Assembly (NCBI RefSeq): GCF_028128615.1
Contig: NZ_AMDP01000005.1
Coordinates: 54,375-118,374, forward strand
Direction of reading: 5' to 3'
Length of the DNA: 64,000 bases
Origin: Enterococcus sp. 5H
Lineage (GTDB): Bacteria > Bacillota > Bacilli > Lactobacillales > Enterococcaceae
Below are positions 28,183-35,641 of the stretch, one piece after another. The first letter of the stretch is position 1. Every line of letters starts with the position of its first letter. The notes under the pieces are model-generated. The model searched no databases and was not told the DNA's origin. It was given only the letters and a program-made list of their open reading frames with translations. Both the position numbers and the translations under genes were made by a program.

Positions 28183-28212
28183 ATATAAGTTGCAGTCATA
28201 CAGTAGCTTCAA
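28183..28212 (-). promoter_or_regulatory. Candidate internal promoter before the WxL structural genes
   Basis: On the minus strand: TTGAAG (28207-28212), 18-bp spacer, TTATAT (28183-28188). It could let the winged-helix regulator upstream control the structural genes separately. Moderate match only. Confidence 0.4.
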
Positions 28213-28235
28213 AAGAGGCGTAATAATAAGTACTA

Positions 28236-28997
28236 TCACAATTGATCATTTTGGTATTCATTTCCGTTAGCATCTAAAACACTCACCTCACCTATACCAA
28301 AAGTATCATTTAATACATTTGTATCTAGCAAATATCCAACAGAGCGTACAGTTCGTAATAGTTCTGGTTCTATTCCTTGTTGAATAAACTTACTTCTAAC
28401 ATGAAATATCATATTAGCAATCCGATACTTCTTTTTAGCTTCATCTGTCTCTTTTTCTATTGACCAAACTTGATGATAAATCTCATCATATGTAAATACT
28501 TGATTAAGACGCGTTGCCAACAACTCCAATAATTTCGATTCTAGATTAGTAAGTCTAATCTCTATATTATTGGGAAGTTCCATACTATGATTTTGATTAT
28601 TTAACTTTAACAAGCTTTCTTCTGCGCTATTTTTTATGTTTCCTATCAGCCGAGAATCAAGTAAATTCAAAATATTTTTAATCATGACTACCAACTCTTC
28701 TTCTGAAATTCGCTTATCTAAAACTCCGATAGCACCCAATTCAAGATTTAGTTTTCGATTGATAGCACTTTCTGTCTCATCTCGGATCCAAATTGGTAAC
28801 CGTCTTTGTTTTTTGATAGACAGAACTAAGTCAAAAACAGTATTTGAGTTTTGTCCTTCTTTTTGATAGATGATCACTCCGTCTACCTTCTCCAATTGAA
28901 GTAACATATCCTTCGGATCAGAAAAAAAGACCCCTCGTAGATTTAACGTTTCTGGCAGAGAAATATTTTGATCATTGATGATGCCAATCGTGTACAT
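28236..28997 (-). CDS. OmpR/PhoB-type winged-helix regulator of the WxL operon
   Basis: A protein of about 253 aa with an N-terminal receiver-like half (MYTIGIINDQNISLP, then VDGVIIYQKE) that lacks an obvious phospho-acceptor Asp pocket. Its C-terminal trans_reg_C winged helix (about 150-245: LTNLESKLLELLATRLNQVF, IANMIFHVRSKF, LRTVRSVGYLL) is typical. No histidine kinase is adjacent, so it may be an orphan or pseudo-response regulator. I prefer the ATG at 28997 (GGAGAG at 8 nt) over the ATG at 29024, which overlaps the upstream stop as ATGA. It is the second gene after the invertible segment. Confidence 0.8.
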   Translation of the reverse strand: MYTIGIINDQNISLPETLNLRGVFFSDPKDMLLQLEKVDGVIIYQKEGQNSNTVFDLVLSIKKQRRLPIWIRDETESAINRKLNLELGAIGVLDKRISEEELVVMIKNILNLLDSRLIGNIKNSAEESLLKLNNQNHSMELPNNIEIRLTNLESKLLELLATRLNQVFTYDEIYHQVWSIEKETDEAKKKYRIANMIFHVRSKFIQQGIEPELLRTVRSVGYLLDTNVLNDTFGIGEVSVLDANGNEYQNDQL

Positions 28998-29020
28998 ATC
29001 TATCACTCTCCGTTTTTTTA

Positions 29021-29284
29021 TCATGGTACAACTGGTAATTTTTCTTTTCGATCAGTAGTTGTTTGTTCTTTTAGATACAAGCCGTCTTCAAGTATATCTA
29101 CGTATAATACTTCTACAACATTAGCCAAATAGTTGGGTATTAGTTGATATACCTCATCTTTCGTTACATAGCTATGAAACACTAATGTTTTTCTATTCCT
29201 CCGTATCTGACTTTCTTTTACTGATGATGTAAACTCAACTACATAAACTGTAATATCACTCCAATATTGTTCAATTCGTCCCAT
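29021..29284 (-). CDS. Small protein (87 aa), first gene downstream of the invertible segment
   Basis: A soluble 87-aa protein with mixed charge and no signal peptide or membrane helix (MGRIEQYWSDITVYVVEFTS...KEKLPVVP). Its family is not recognised. GGAGG precedes the ATG, and its stop overlaps an in-frame ATG of the regulator gene (ATGA), so the two are translationally linked. Its position as first gene of the WxL transcript suggests a regulatory or accessory role, but nothing in the sequence proves that. Confidence 0.65.
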   Translation of the reverse strand: MGRIEQYWSDITVYVVEFTSSVKESQIRRNRKTLVFHSYVTKDEVYQLIPNYLANVVEVLYVDILEDGLYLKEQTTTDRKEKLPVVP

Positions 29285-29359
29285 TAATGGTTTCCTCCAT
29301 CCTTCTTTTTATTGATCACTAAAGTATCAACTCTTTTTCATTTTGCATTCTTTTTAATT

Positions 29360-29387
29360 TCTTGTTTGTACTAAGAACAAGAGAAAA
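29360..29387. repeat. Left inverted repeat of the putative invertible segment
   Basis: 28 bp, identical to the reverse complement of 30817-30844. Internally it has inverted arms TCTTGTT and AACAAGA around an asymmetric 9-nt centre TGTACTAAG, the layout of a tyrosine-recombinase core site. No T-run follows, so it is not an intrinsic terminator. Confidence 0.85.
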
Positions 29388-29467
29388 TACGATAAACAAC
29401 TGATATTAAAACTGTGTTCCTTTATTTGTACGGCTATAGTGACGGCTCATACCATTTTTCTATCAAG

Positions 29468-30568
29468 CTATCTCTTATTCACTAAGCGAATCGCTTCTCT
29501 TTTTTCACTTAAAAAAGCTGTCAAATACGTATCCAAAGTCATTTTTGTAGAGTGATGCCCTAGAAGAGCACTTATTGTCACAATCGTTACTCCTTCTTCT
29601 AGACAACGTGTCGCGAAGGTGTGGCGTAGCGCATGAAAATGAATATTGGGCAAAGACGCAGACTGACAAATTTTTTTGAACCAATAAGAGATTGTCCTTG
29701 GTTCACATGGGGTTGTTCCTCCTAAAACATATATTCCATTTTTAGCTTCTCTTCTATTTTTTAAGCGTTTGCACATGTTCTTCGATAATGGAATTACTCG
29801 CTTAGATGAGTGTGTTTTAGGTGAAGTTTCGATGATAATAGTTCTCTTTTCACTAGTGTTCTCCATATTTTGGATTCGTTGAATCGTTCGTCGAACATGT
29901 ATTGTTTGGTCTGAAAAATCAATATCTTCCCACTTCAACCCAGCGAGCTCACCAATTCTTAATCCAGTTTCTAACGCCAATATAATCGCAAATCCTTGCT
30001 CATAGTTCAGTGCATGATTGTACAACCGCTCCTGTTCTAATTTGGTTAATGCAGTCACTTTTTTCAGCTCTGTTTTAGGCAACTGTATATTTTTATATGG
30101 ATTACTAGGCAATACCCCAGCTCTAACTGAATCTTCCAAATAGGTTCGCAATACTTGAGCGACCGCTCGAATTGAATTAGCTGTTAATACTTGTCCCAAT
30201 TTGTTTACCCAGTGATTTATGTCTTCTTTGGTTAGCTCCACTAGTGTTATTTGGCCTAAATAAGGAGATATATGATGCTTATACTTGTTAGAATAACTAA
30301 CAAAGGTACTCTGTTTCACTCGTTGTTGTAAAATCGTAAACCAATATTGACTCCATTGATCTAACGTATCTAAATAGACTGACGAAGCTGATATTTTTGG
30401 TGGTTCAGAACTATTCTTTACCTGTAGCATTTTTTCTTTCACTTCTTTGTAAGAACGTCCATAAATATACCCATAGTGAATACGATTATTTTCTTTCCGC
30501 CCTTTTACATAACGTCCCTCCCAACGCTTATCTTTTCTTTTATAAATATTTTCTCCCTTTTTCACCAT
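29468..30568 (-). CDS. Tyrosine recombinase (putative DNA invertase, integrase family)
   Basis: A 366-aa site-specific recombinase with all catalytic residues: Arg204 (TGLRIGEL), Lys251 in the beta-hairpin (SPKTHSSKR), His312 and Arg315 (HALRHTFATR), His338 (LLGHHS) and nucleophile Tyr348 (TLDTYL). The N-terminal arm-binding-like region (about 1-55) and SAM-like core-binding domain (about 70-155) match phage/ICE-type integrases. No excisionase, relaxase or phage gene accompanies it. It lies between 28-bp inverted repeats that look like its crossover sites, which argues for inversion rather than integration. GAGGATG precedes the ATG. Confidence 0.92.
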   Translation of the reverse strand: MVKKGENIYKRKDKRWEGRYVKGRKENNRIHYGYIYGRSYKEVKEKMLQVKNSSEPPKISASSVYLDTLDQWSQYWFTILQQRVKQSTFVSYSNKYKHHISPYLGQITLVELTKEDINHWVNKLGQVLTANSIRAVAQVLRTYLEDSVRAGVLPSNPYKNIQLPKTELKKVTALTKLEQERLYNHALNYEQGFAIILALETGLRIGELAGLKWEDIDFSDQTIHVRRTIQRIQNMENTSEKRTIIIETSPKTHSSKRVIPLSKNMCKRLKNRREAKNGIYVLGGTTPCEPRTISYWFKKICQSASLPNIHFHALRHTFATRCLEEGVTIVTISALLGHHSTKMTLDTYLTAFLSEKREAIRLVNKR

Positions 30569-30701
30569 GATAGTAGATCATCCTCTCATATTTTTTTGAC
30601 GGCGTTATGACGGTTAATACAGTCACTTTTTCACCAGACAGATAAAATATACCAGCTTTTGCAAGAAATGTGAGGGATATATAATTAGAAACTATTCCCT
30701 A

Positions 30702-30730
30702 GTATTAAAAGAACAAGAAGATTATTACAA
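30702..30730 (-). promoter_or_regulatory. Candidate recombinase promoter overlapping a degenerate core half-site
   Basis: On the minus strand: TTGTAA (30725-30730), 17-bp spacer, TAATAC (30702-30707). The interval 30702-30721 resembles one arm plus centre of the 28-bp repeat (GTATTAAAAGAACAAGAAGA on the plus strand), so the recombinase may bind and regulate its own promoter. Confidence 0.4.
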
Positions 30731-30746
30731 TACGAATATAAAAAAG

Positions 30747-30775
30747 TTGACACGTGTAAATAAATACGATATTAT
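30747..30775 (+). promoter_or_regulatory. Outward promoter inside the invertible segment
   Basis: TTGACA (30747-30752, perfect), 17-bp spacer, TATTAT (30770-30775). It points rightward through the right repeat. No plus-strand gene lies within 7 kb downstream, so it has no visible target in this orientation. After inversion it would read into the gene at 29284 with a leader of roughly 140 nt. Confidence 0.75.
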
Positions 30776-30816
30776 TGCTGTATAAATTAAAAGTTTCATC
30801 ATTTTAAATACCGATT

Positions 30817-30844
30817 TTTTCTCTTGTTCTTAGTACAAACAAGA
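30817..30844. repeat. Right inverted repeat of the putative invertible segment
   Basis: Exact inverted copy of 29360-29387. Here the arms extend to CTCTTGTT/AACAAGAG (30821-30845). No T-run follows. Confidence 0.85.
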
Positions 30845-30861
30845 GATGTTTTGTGTATTAT

Positions 30862-30908
30862 TTTAAGAAAAAATAAAGTGGTCGTTTTCCTCATTTAAAA
30901 CAACCACT
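30862..30908 (-). terminator. Terminator insulating the switch from the upstream Ig-like gene
   Basis: AGTGGTCGTTTT / AAAACAACCACT (one mismatch), followed on the minus strand by TTATTTTTTCTT. It would stop leftward transcripts from 31423-32604 before they reach the recombinase segment. Confidence 0.65.
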
Positions 30909-30958
30909 ATGGATCTTTAGCGTAAATTATGTCGATAAGACAATTAATTAAATTTTTG

Positions 30959-30991
30959 AGAAATAAGCCTTCATTTTGAAGGCTTATTTCT
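30959..30991. terminator. Perfect 15-bp hairpin
   Basis: AGAAATAAGCCTTCA - TTT - TGAAGGCTTATTTCT. No downstream T-run on either strand beyond the stem, so termination is possible but unproven. Confidence 0.5.
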
Positions 30992-31422
30992 GTATTCATA
31001 TCTGTTACTACCTTGTAAATTTTTATGTCAAGTAAATAATTTCAGCTTTAATTACGTTACTCCAGCAGTCTCCAGACATATAGTTTCTTGTCCATCGTTT
31101 CTTCGGAATTTTTAATCACAATACTATTCTTGCTTGGTCCACTCATTACTCCACACCTGAGAAATCAGATACAGTTCAAGTTTAACCTTCATAAAACGAT
31201 GTTTTAAACAAAATAAGCATCGTTCAATTTTTTATATTGTGGTCAGTCATAACTAATTTATAACTACAGTACTAACTCTACTTATGCAGACTCCCACTTA
31301 ATAATTTTCTAAATAATTGACATTTTAGTTGTTCAACACAAAAACATATCAAGAAATTGTCCCACCAATTAATTATGACCAATTTTTGCAGATAATTTAT
31401 TCTATGCTATGACCTACTTAAT

Positions 31423-32604
31423 TTACATAGCTGGCTGTACTAAAATATTTCGCTCTTTGCTGATAGTCAAATTAGTCAAAGGATCTGTGACAGTATAACT
31501 CAAAGTATACATTCCTGAAATATTTGTATTCACTGTTCCACTTACGATAACTAAGTTCGTGATATCTTCCCCAAGAGCTCCTCTAGCAGTCACTCCAGAC
31601 ATCGGATCAAAGGAATCCCCCAAGTTGATAATCGTATCATACACTCCATTTAATTCAGGTTCCGTCGCTTGTACCAATATCGTTCTCTCTTTACTGATAG
31701 TCAAATTAGTCAAAGGATCCGTAACAGAATAACTCAAAGTATATGTTCCTGGAATATTTGTATTCACTGTTCCACTTACGATGACTAAGTTCGTGATATC
31801 TTCCCCAAGAGCTCCTCTAGCAGTCACCCCATACATTGGATCAAAGGAATCCCCCAAGTTGATGGTCGTATCATACACACCATTTAATTCAGGTTTCGTT
31901 GCTTGTACCAAGATAGTTCTCTCTTTGCTGATAGTCAAATTAGTCAAAGGATCCGTAACAGAATAACTCAAAGTATATGTCCCTGGAATATTTGTATTCA
32001 CTGTTCCTTTTACGATAACTAAGTTAGTGATATTTTCCCCAAGAGCTCCTCTAGCAGTCACTCCAGACATCGGATCGAAGGAATCTCCCAAGTTAATAGT
32101 CGCGTCATACACCCCATTTAATTGAGGTTCAGCTGGGTTGACAGCACTATCCATTTTGAGTTCAAAGCTATCTACAATTCTTTTAAATGCGTTTAATAAA
32201 TCCAGCTCAATTTTATCCCCTATCGCAAAAAAATAATTTTCATTAAAACTAATTCTCGCCATACCTTTTGCTGATAAATCTGCTGCCCAAACTTTTGATA
32301 TTGACTCTACCCCTTCCCTCAATACCTTACCATTACGGATGTGCCGCCATTTTACAGTTTCTCCTGCCCAAAACCTAGTAGTATCCACCACTATTGTAGG
32401 TGGATTATTTTTTAAAAAATTGACATCCTGAAATTTGTTATCTAAGGCTCCTTTTACTGTATGATCAATTTCTATTTGATTACCATTCTCAGAAACTTGT
32501 GCATTCTCTTCTGCAGAGACCGATCCAATTCCACCTAGTAAAAAGCAACCCATCAAAAGAACAAGTGATGCGGAAGTAAAAATTTTTTTTATGCTAATAT
32601 TCAA
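31423..32604 (-). CDS. Secreted protein with three tandem Ig-like repeats, long paralogue
   Basis: A protein of about 393 aa. From the TTG at 32604 the signal peptide MNISIKKIFTSASLVLLMGC ends at SVSA; GGAGG lies 9 nt upstream, and the longer in-frame reading to 32679 lacks a ribosome binding site. The N-terminal domain (NNPPTIVVDTTRFWAGETVK, WRHIRNG) is shared with the 21057-21851 protein. The last 230 residues are three roughly 76-residue Ig-like repeats, each starting PxLNGVYD and containing GDSFDP and GTVNTN. They are nearly identical in DNA, so recently duplicated. No anchor motif. It lies downstream of the ECF sigma pair and may be in its regulon. Confidence 0.85.
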   Translation of the reverse strand: MNISIKKIFTSASLVLLMGCFLLGGIGSVSAEENAQVSENGNQIEIDHTVKGALDNKFQDVNFLKNNPPTIVVDTTRFWAGETVKWRHIRNGKVLREGVESISKVWAADLSAKGMARISFNENYFFAIGDKIELDLLNAFKRIVDSFELKMDSAVNPAEPQLNGVYDATINLGDSFDPMSGVTARGALGENITNLVIVKGTVNTNIPGTYTLSYSVTDPLTNLTISKERTILVQATKPELNGVYDTTINLGDSFDPMYGVTARGALGEDITNLVIVSGTVNTNIPGTYTLSYSVTDPLTNLTISKERTILVQATEPELNGVYDTIINLGDSFDPMSGVTARGALGEDITNLVIVSGTVNTNISGMYTLSYTVTDPLTNLTISKERNILVQPAM

Positions 32605-32792
32605 AACACATTTCCTCCTCTTGAAATAATTTTTATAAGCTAATATACCCTCTAAAGCTAAAATTTTATATTGTAACATTTAGAGCCAAAACAACTAGCG
32701 GGACAACTTCTTAATATATGTTCTTGCTGAACAACAAGAGTCATTTACTAAAGTTTTTGTAAACGATTCCAAAAAAGAGACATTCATGATTC

Positions 32793-33119
32793 TCAGCTGA
32801 TTTTATTATTAATATCCGGTTGTATTTCCGGAAGAAAGACATATACTTCTATCCCCTCCTCAATAGAATCTTCATCTATAATTGTTTCAATGATCTTATC
32901 TAATATAGGAACACGTTCAGCAAAAGTTCTAAATTGTTTGTTTTCAAGAGCCATTAGTAATAAAACAATCGAAGAAAATGCTACAACTACAGATACTATT
33001 AACTTTTTTTTTAACTTCTTTTTCCTGAAAAATCTTGCTTTTTCCGATTGGAACCTATCTACAACTTCTTGTTTTATGTCTGCAGAATTACTAAACGACT
33101 TATTTATTTCGGGTATCAT
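32793..33119 (-). CDS. Small single-pass membrane protein, putative anti-sigma factor
   Basis: A 108-aa protein with a cytoplasmic N-terminal part of about 40 residues ending in a basic cluster (RFFRKKKLKKK), one membrane helix (LIVSVVVAFSSIVLLLMAL) and an acidic extracytoplasmic tail of about 45 residues. The layout and its position 17 nt after an ECF sigma gene fit a cognate anti-sigma factor, but it is far smaller than RsiV-type proteins and shows no zinc-binding anti-sigma motif. The assignment is from context. Confidence 0.6.
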   Translation of the reverse strand: MIPEINKSFSNSADIKQEVVDRFQSEKARFFRKKKLKKKLIVSVVVAFSSIVLLLMALENKQFRTFAERVPILDKIIETIIDEDSIEEGIEVYVFLPEIQPDINNKIS

Positions 33120-33136
33120 AATCCCTCCTCTACATT

Positions 33137-33634
33137 TTATTCCAATGCTTTTCTTAGTTCGTTTAAGGAACGATACATCTTGGTTTTCACTGTATTTTCA
33201 TTCATATCTAGGATATTTGCTATATCTTTCAGTGTAAACCCTTCAAAAAATTTAAGGATAATTATTTCTCGAGCCGGACTAGAAAGTTGTTTCAAAATAG
33301 AATGTATATCAATTTTAGAAAAGGCTTTATCATCAGTAAAAGAGAATAACGAAATTTGCTCGTCAAATTGGATAATTGAAGGTGCTCTTTTTTGTTTACG
33401 CCATTTGTCTACTGCTGTAAAAACTAAAATTTTGTAAAACCACAGTGATACATTTTCAATTTTCTTTCTACCATTCAAATTATTTAACGCTTTCTGAAAA
33501 CTATCCTGAATAAGATCCAACGCTTCTTCCTTATCATGAGTGTAACTATATGCAATATGGAATATCTTGCCATACTCATTGGTAGCTATGCTTTCTAGCT
33601 CTTTTATATACGTGTTTACCTGCTTCTTTTTCAT
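33137..33634 (-). CDS. ECF (group 4) RNA polymerase sigma factor
   Basis: Extracytoplasmic-function sigma factor. The sigma-2 region (YGKIFHIAYSYTHDKEEALDLIQDSFQKA) and the sigma-4 HTH (ILKQLSSPAREIIILKFFEGFTLKDIANILDMNENTVKTKMYRSLNELRKAL) are clear, separated by a short linker. The start is uncertain: ATG at 33634 gives 165 aa with the usual ECF N-terminal length, but the good GGAGGGG lies 18 nt away, and a GTG start at 33667 would add 11 residues around it. It is co-directional with the anti-sigma and Ig-like genes, suggesting a surface-stress regulon. Confidence 0.85.
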   Translation of the reverse strand: MKKKQVNTYIKELESIATNEYGKIFHIAYSYTHDKEEALDLIQDSFQKALNNLNGRKKIENVSLWFYKILVFTAVDKWRKQKRAPSIIQFDEQISLFSFTDDKAFSKIDIHSILKQLSSPAREIIILKFFEGFTLKDIANILDMNENTVKTKMYRSLNELRKALE

Positions 33635-33667
33635 AAATTTATCAAAAACAATCCCCTCCTTCACCAC

Positions 33668-34715
33668 AATATAAAAATTTTTATACTTTCAAATTGCCAC
33701 TGTTAGCTAAAATGCAACTACATCCTATCACCTACTTTTTCGTAATAATTTTTTTGTCACTCATAAATTAAGACGAATTGGCAAGGATAAAAGTTTCAAA
33801 AAACGAAATATTTAAATTTAATACCATCTATATAAAACTAAATCACGAAAAACATATAACATTCGATAAAGAATTAGCGCTAGAAAATCTTTCAATCGCT
33901 GTGTTGGTTAACCACGCCCCAATTTTACTTTTAATAAATATCCACTAAAATGAACTATCGGCTAATAAAGTTTAATAAGTGAACACAACTAGCTATAGCA
34001 TCAACGATTCTACAAAAAAAGTTACATACAAATAAATGCAGTAACTCTCTGTTAACCTTATTAAACAAGCTTTTCATTTCCAATTCCTCGTTGGCAAATC
34101 TTGTACTTTTTAAAAAATCTACTTCGTGAATATGTTTCCCGCTTAAGCAAAAAAACAGATACTACTTTTGCTGTAATTGATGGATTTATCAATAAAAAAA
34201 TAGAAAAAAGACTCCTATAGCATCCATTCCTGCTGCAAGTAAATTTCTCTGATCCACTGTCAGTGATCAGCAAGGAAAATTCAGAAACTCACTTTATGTC
34301 CCTCTGTACGAATAACTGTAACAAATTTTTCTCAACATCTCATGAAAAGATTTGCTTAGGGTAGCGCAAAACTTTACCTTAGACAAAAGCTAATACTAAC
34401 AACTTCAAATAAGTTAAAAATGACTAGCACTCAGCTTCAATTACTTGTTGATAATAATACACTGAGGTAACTACTTTGCTTGAATCTACATGTTCTTTCT
34501 ATCCACACTGTTTATTTTTCTCATGCCCACACTCTATTAGAATCGGAAATTAAAAAGTTATCCATACACTTAGTTGTTACGAACTTCAGTGAATATGTTT
34601 TTGATTTACCTAGCGAGATTCATTATTTATTATTCAGCTATGTTGGGTTTAACAACTGATCCCTAAAAAAACTATTATCTTTCACATAGAGGAGAAAAAT
34701 AGGTATAAGATAATC
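33668..34715. other. Gene-free kilobase between the sigma locus and the maltodextrin locus
   Basis: About 1050 bp of AT-rich DNA. Short reading frames here have no ribosome binding site or recognisable domain. A 22-nt near-palindrome lies at 34249-34270 (CTGATCCACTG / CAGTGATCAG with a one-base bulge), and TGGTTAACCA lies near 33906. It may be decayed genes or an unrecognised RNA. Confidence 0.45.
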
Positions 34716-34770
34716 AAAAAAACCGAAGTTTGAAAATCATTTTCACGATTTTCAAACTTCGGTTTTTTTT
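34716..34770. terminator. Strong bidirectional terminator after malG
   Basis: A perfect 23-bp stem (34716-34738 with 34747-34769) with an 8-nt loop, A-run and T-run flanks. It ends the malE-malF-malG transcript. Confidence 0.93.
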
Positions 34771-34795
34771 AGCTTTGAACTTAGTATTATTTTAT

Positions 34796-35635
34796 TTACC
34801 CTTTCACTGACCCGCTCGTTATTCCTTCTACATAATATTTTTGCATAAAGATAAACAATAGCGTAATCGGCACAGCAATCAGCACACACCCAGCTGTAAA
34901 TGCCATAAAGTACTGATCGATTTTATCTTTCGTCTGCATCGTAAACAACCCAATCGCTACCGTATATTTGTTCACATTGTCTCCTAAAATAATCTTGGCA
35001 AAGATAAAATCCATCCACGGCGCCATAAATGCCATTAATGCTGTATAAACAATAATCGGTTTACTTAACGGCAAAGTAATCTTGGTGAAAATCTCAAATT
35101 TGCTGGCACCATCAATCATCGCTGATTCATCCAACGCCATTGGAATTGTATCAAAAAAGCCTTTCGCAATATAAAACCCTAAAGCTGCACCTGATGAATA
35201 GACCAAAATCAACGCCAATAAACTGCCTGTTAAATTCATCGCTTTTAAAATATAGTAAACCGCAATCATACTCATAAAACCTGGAAACATATTTAACACC
35301 AACGCCAATTTCAAAAACGGTTTTCTCGCTCTAAAACGCAAGCGGCTCAACGAATACGCCATCGCAATCGTAATCAATGTTGATAAAATACAACTACAAA
35401 TGGCCACAAACAACGTATTGAAAAACCAGCGAACAAAAGGATACGTCGAACTAGTCAACAACATCTTATAATTCTCAAAAGTAAACTCTTTCGGAATAAA
35501 ATACGTCACAAATGCTCCGCCTTCTCCACGAAAACTTGTTAACACAATCCAGACAATCGGAAAGATCCAAACGATAGATAAAATCGTCAATAACGTATAG
35601 TACATGATTAAATTCATTCTTTTTTTCGATTTCAT
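34796..35635 (-). CDS. malG: Maltodextrin ABC transporter permease (MalG/MdxG type)
   Basis: A 279-aa inner-membrane permease with six helices. It carries the EAA-loop signature in the form DESAMIDGASKFEIFTKITLPL (about 180-200), which docks the ATPase. The C-terminus (MQKYYVEGITSGSVKG) is typical of MalG/CUT1 permeases. It starts 6 nt after the malF stop. Together with the malF and malE products it imports maltodextrins. No ATPase gene is present in the cluster. Confidence 0.9.
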   Translation of the reverse strand: MKSKKRMNLIMYYTLLTILSIVWIFPIVWIVLTSFRGEGGAFVTYFIPKEFTFENYKMLLTSSTYPFVRWFFNTLFVAICSCILSTLITIAMAYSLSRLRFRARKPFLKLALVLNMFPGFMSMIAVYYILKAMNLTGSLLALILVYSSGAALGFYIAKGFFDTIPMALDESAMIDGASKFEIFTKITLPLSKPIIVYTALMAFMAPWMDFIFAKIILGDNVNKYTVAIGLFTMQTKDKIDQYFMAFTAGCVLIAVPITLLFIFMQKYYVEGITSGSVKG

Positions 35636-35641
35636 AAATAG

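Larger units (their letters stand above)
29388..30816. other. Putative 1429-bp invertible DNA segment
   Basis: The region lies between perfect 28-bp inverted repeats and contains a complete tyrosine recombinase plus two divergent promoter-like sequences. Inversion would exchange the 180-degree orientation of promoter 30747-30775. In the present orientation the promoter points away from the WxL operon. Confidence 0.65.
30845..31422. other. Gene-free region right of the switch
   Basis: About 580 bp without a gene. It contains three hairpins: 30877-30908, 30959-30991 and a weak one near 31195-31224 (AACGATG/CATCGTT, then a T-rich tract). They would insulate the switch from both sides. Confidence 0.55.

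Noticed and set aside
28236..28997. Complete two-component system
   Set aside because: No histidine kinase gene is near and the receiver-like half shows no clear Asp phosphorylation site.
29360..29387. 28-bp repeats as a pair of intrinsic terminators
   Set aside because: The stems are short (6-8 bp) and lack a following T-run on either strand; the sequence identity extends past what a hairpin needs.
29360..30844. 28-bp repeats as attL/attR of an integrated mobile element
   Set aside because: The copies are inverted, not direct, and no other mobility or cargo gene lies between them apart from the recombinase itself.
31441..32100. CRISPR array or short tandem repeat
   Set aside because: The repeats are about 228 bp, in frame and encode Ig-like domains; no spacer structure.
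34061..34273. 70-aa reading frame on the minus strand
   Set aside because: No ribosome binding site, no recognisable domain, and composition like the surrounding non-coding DNA.
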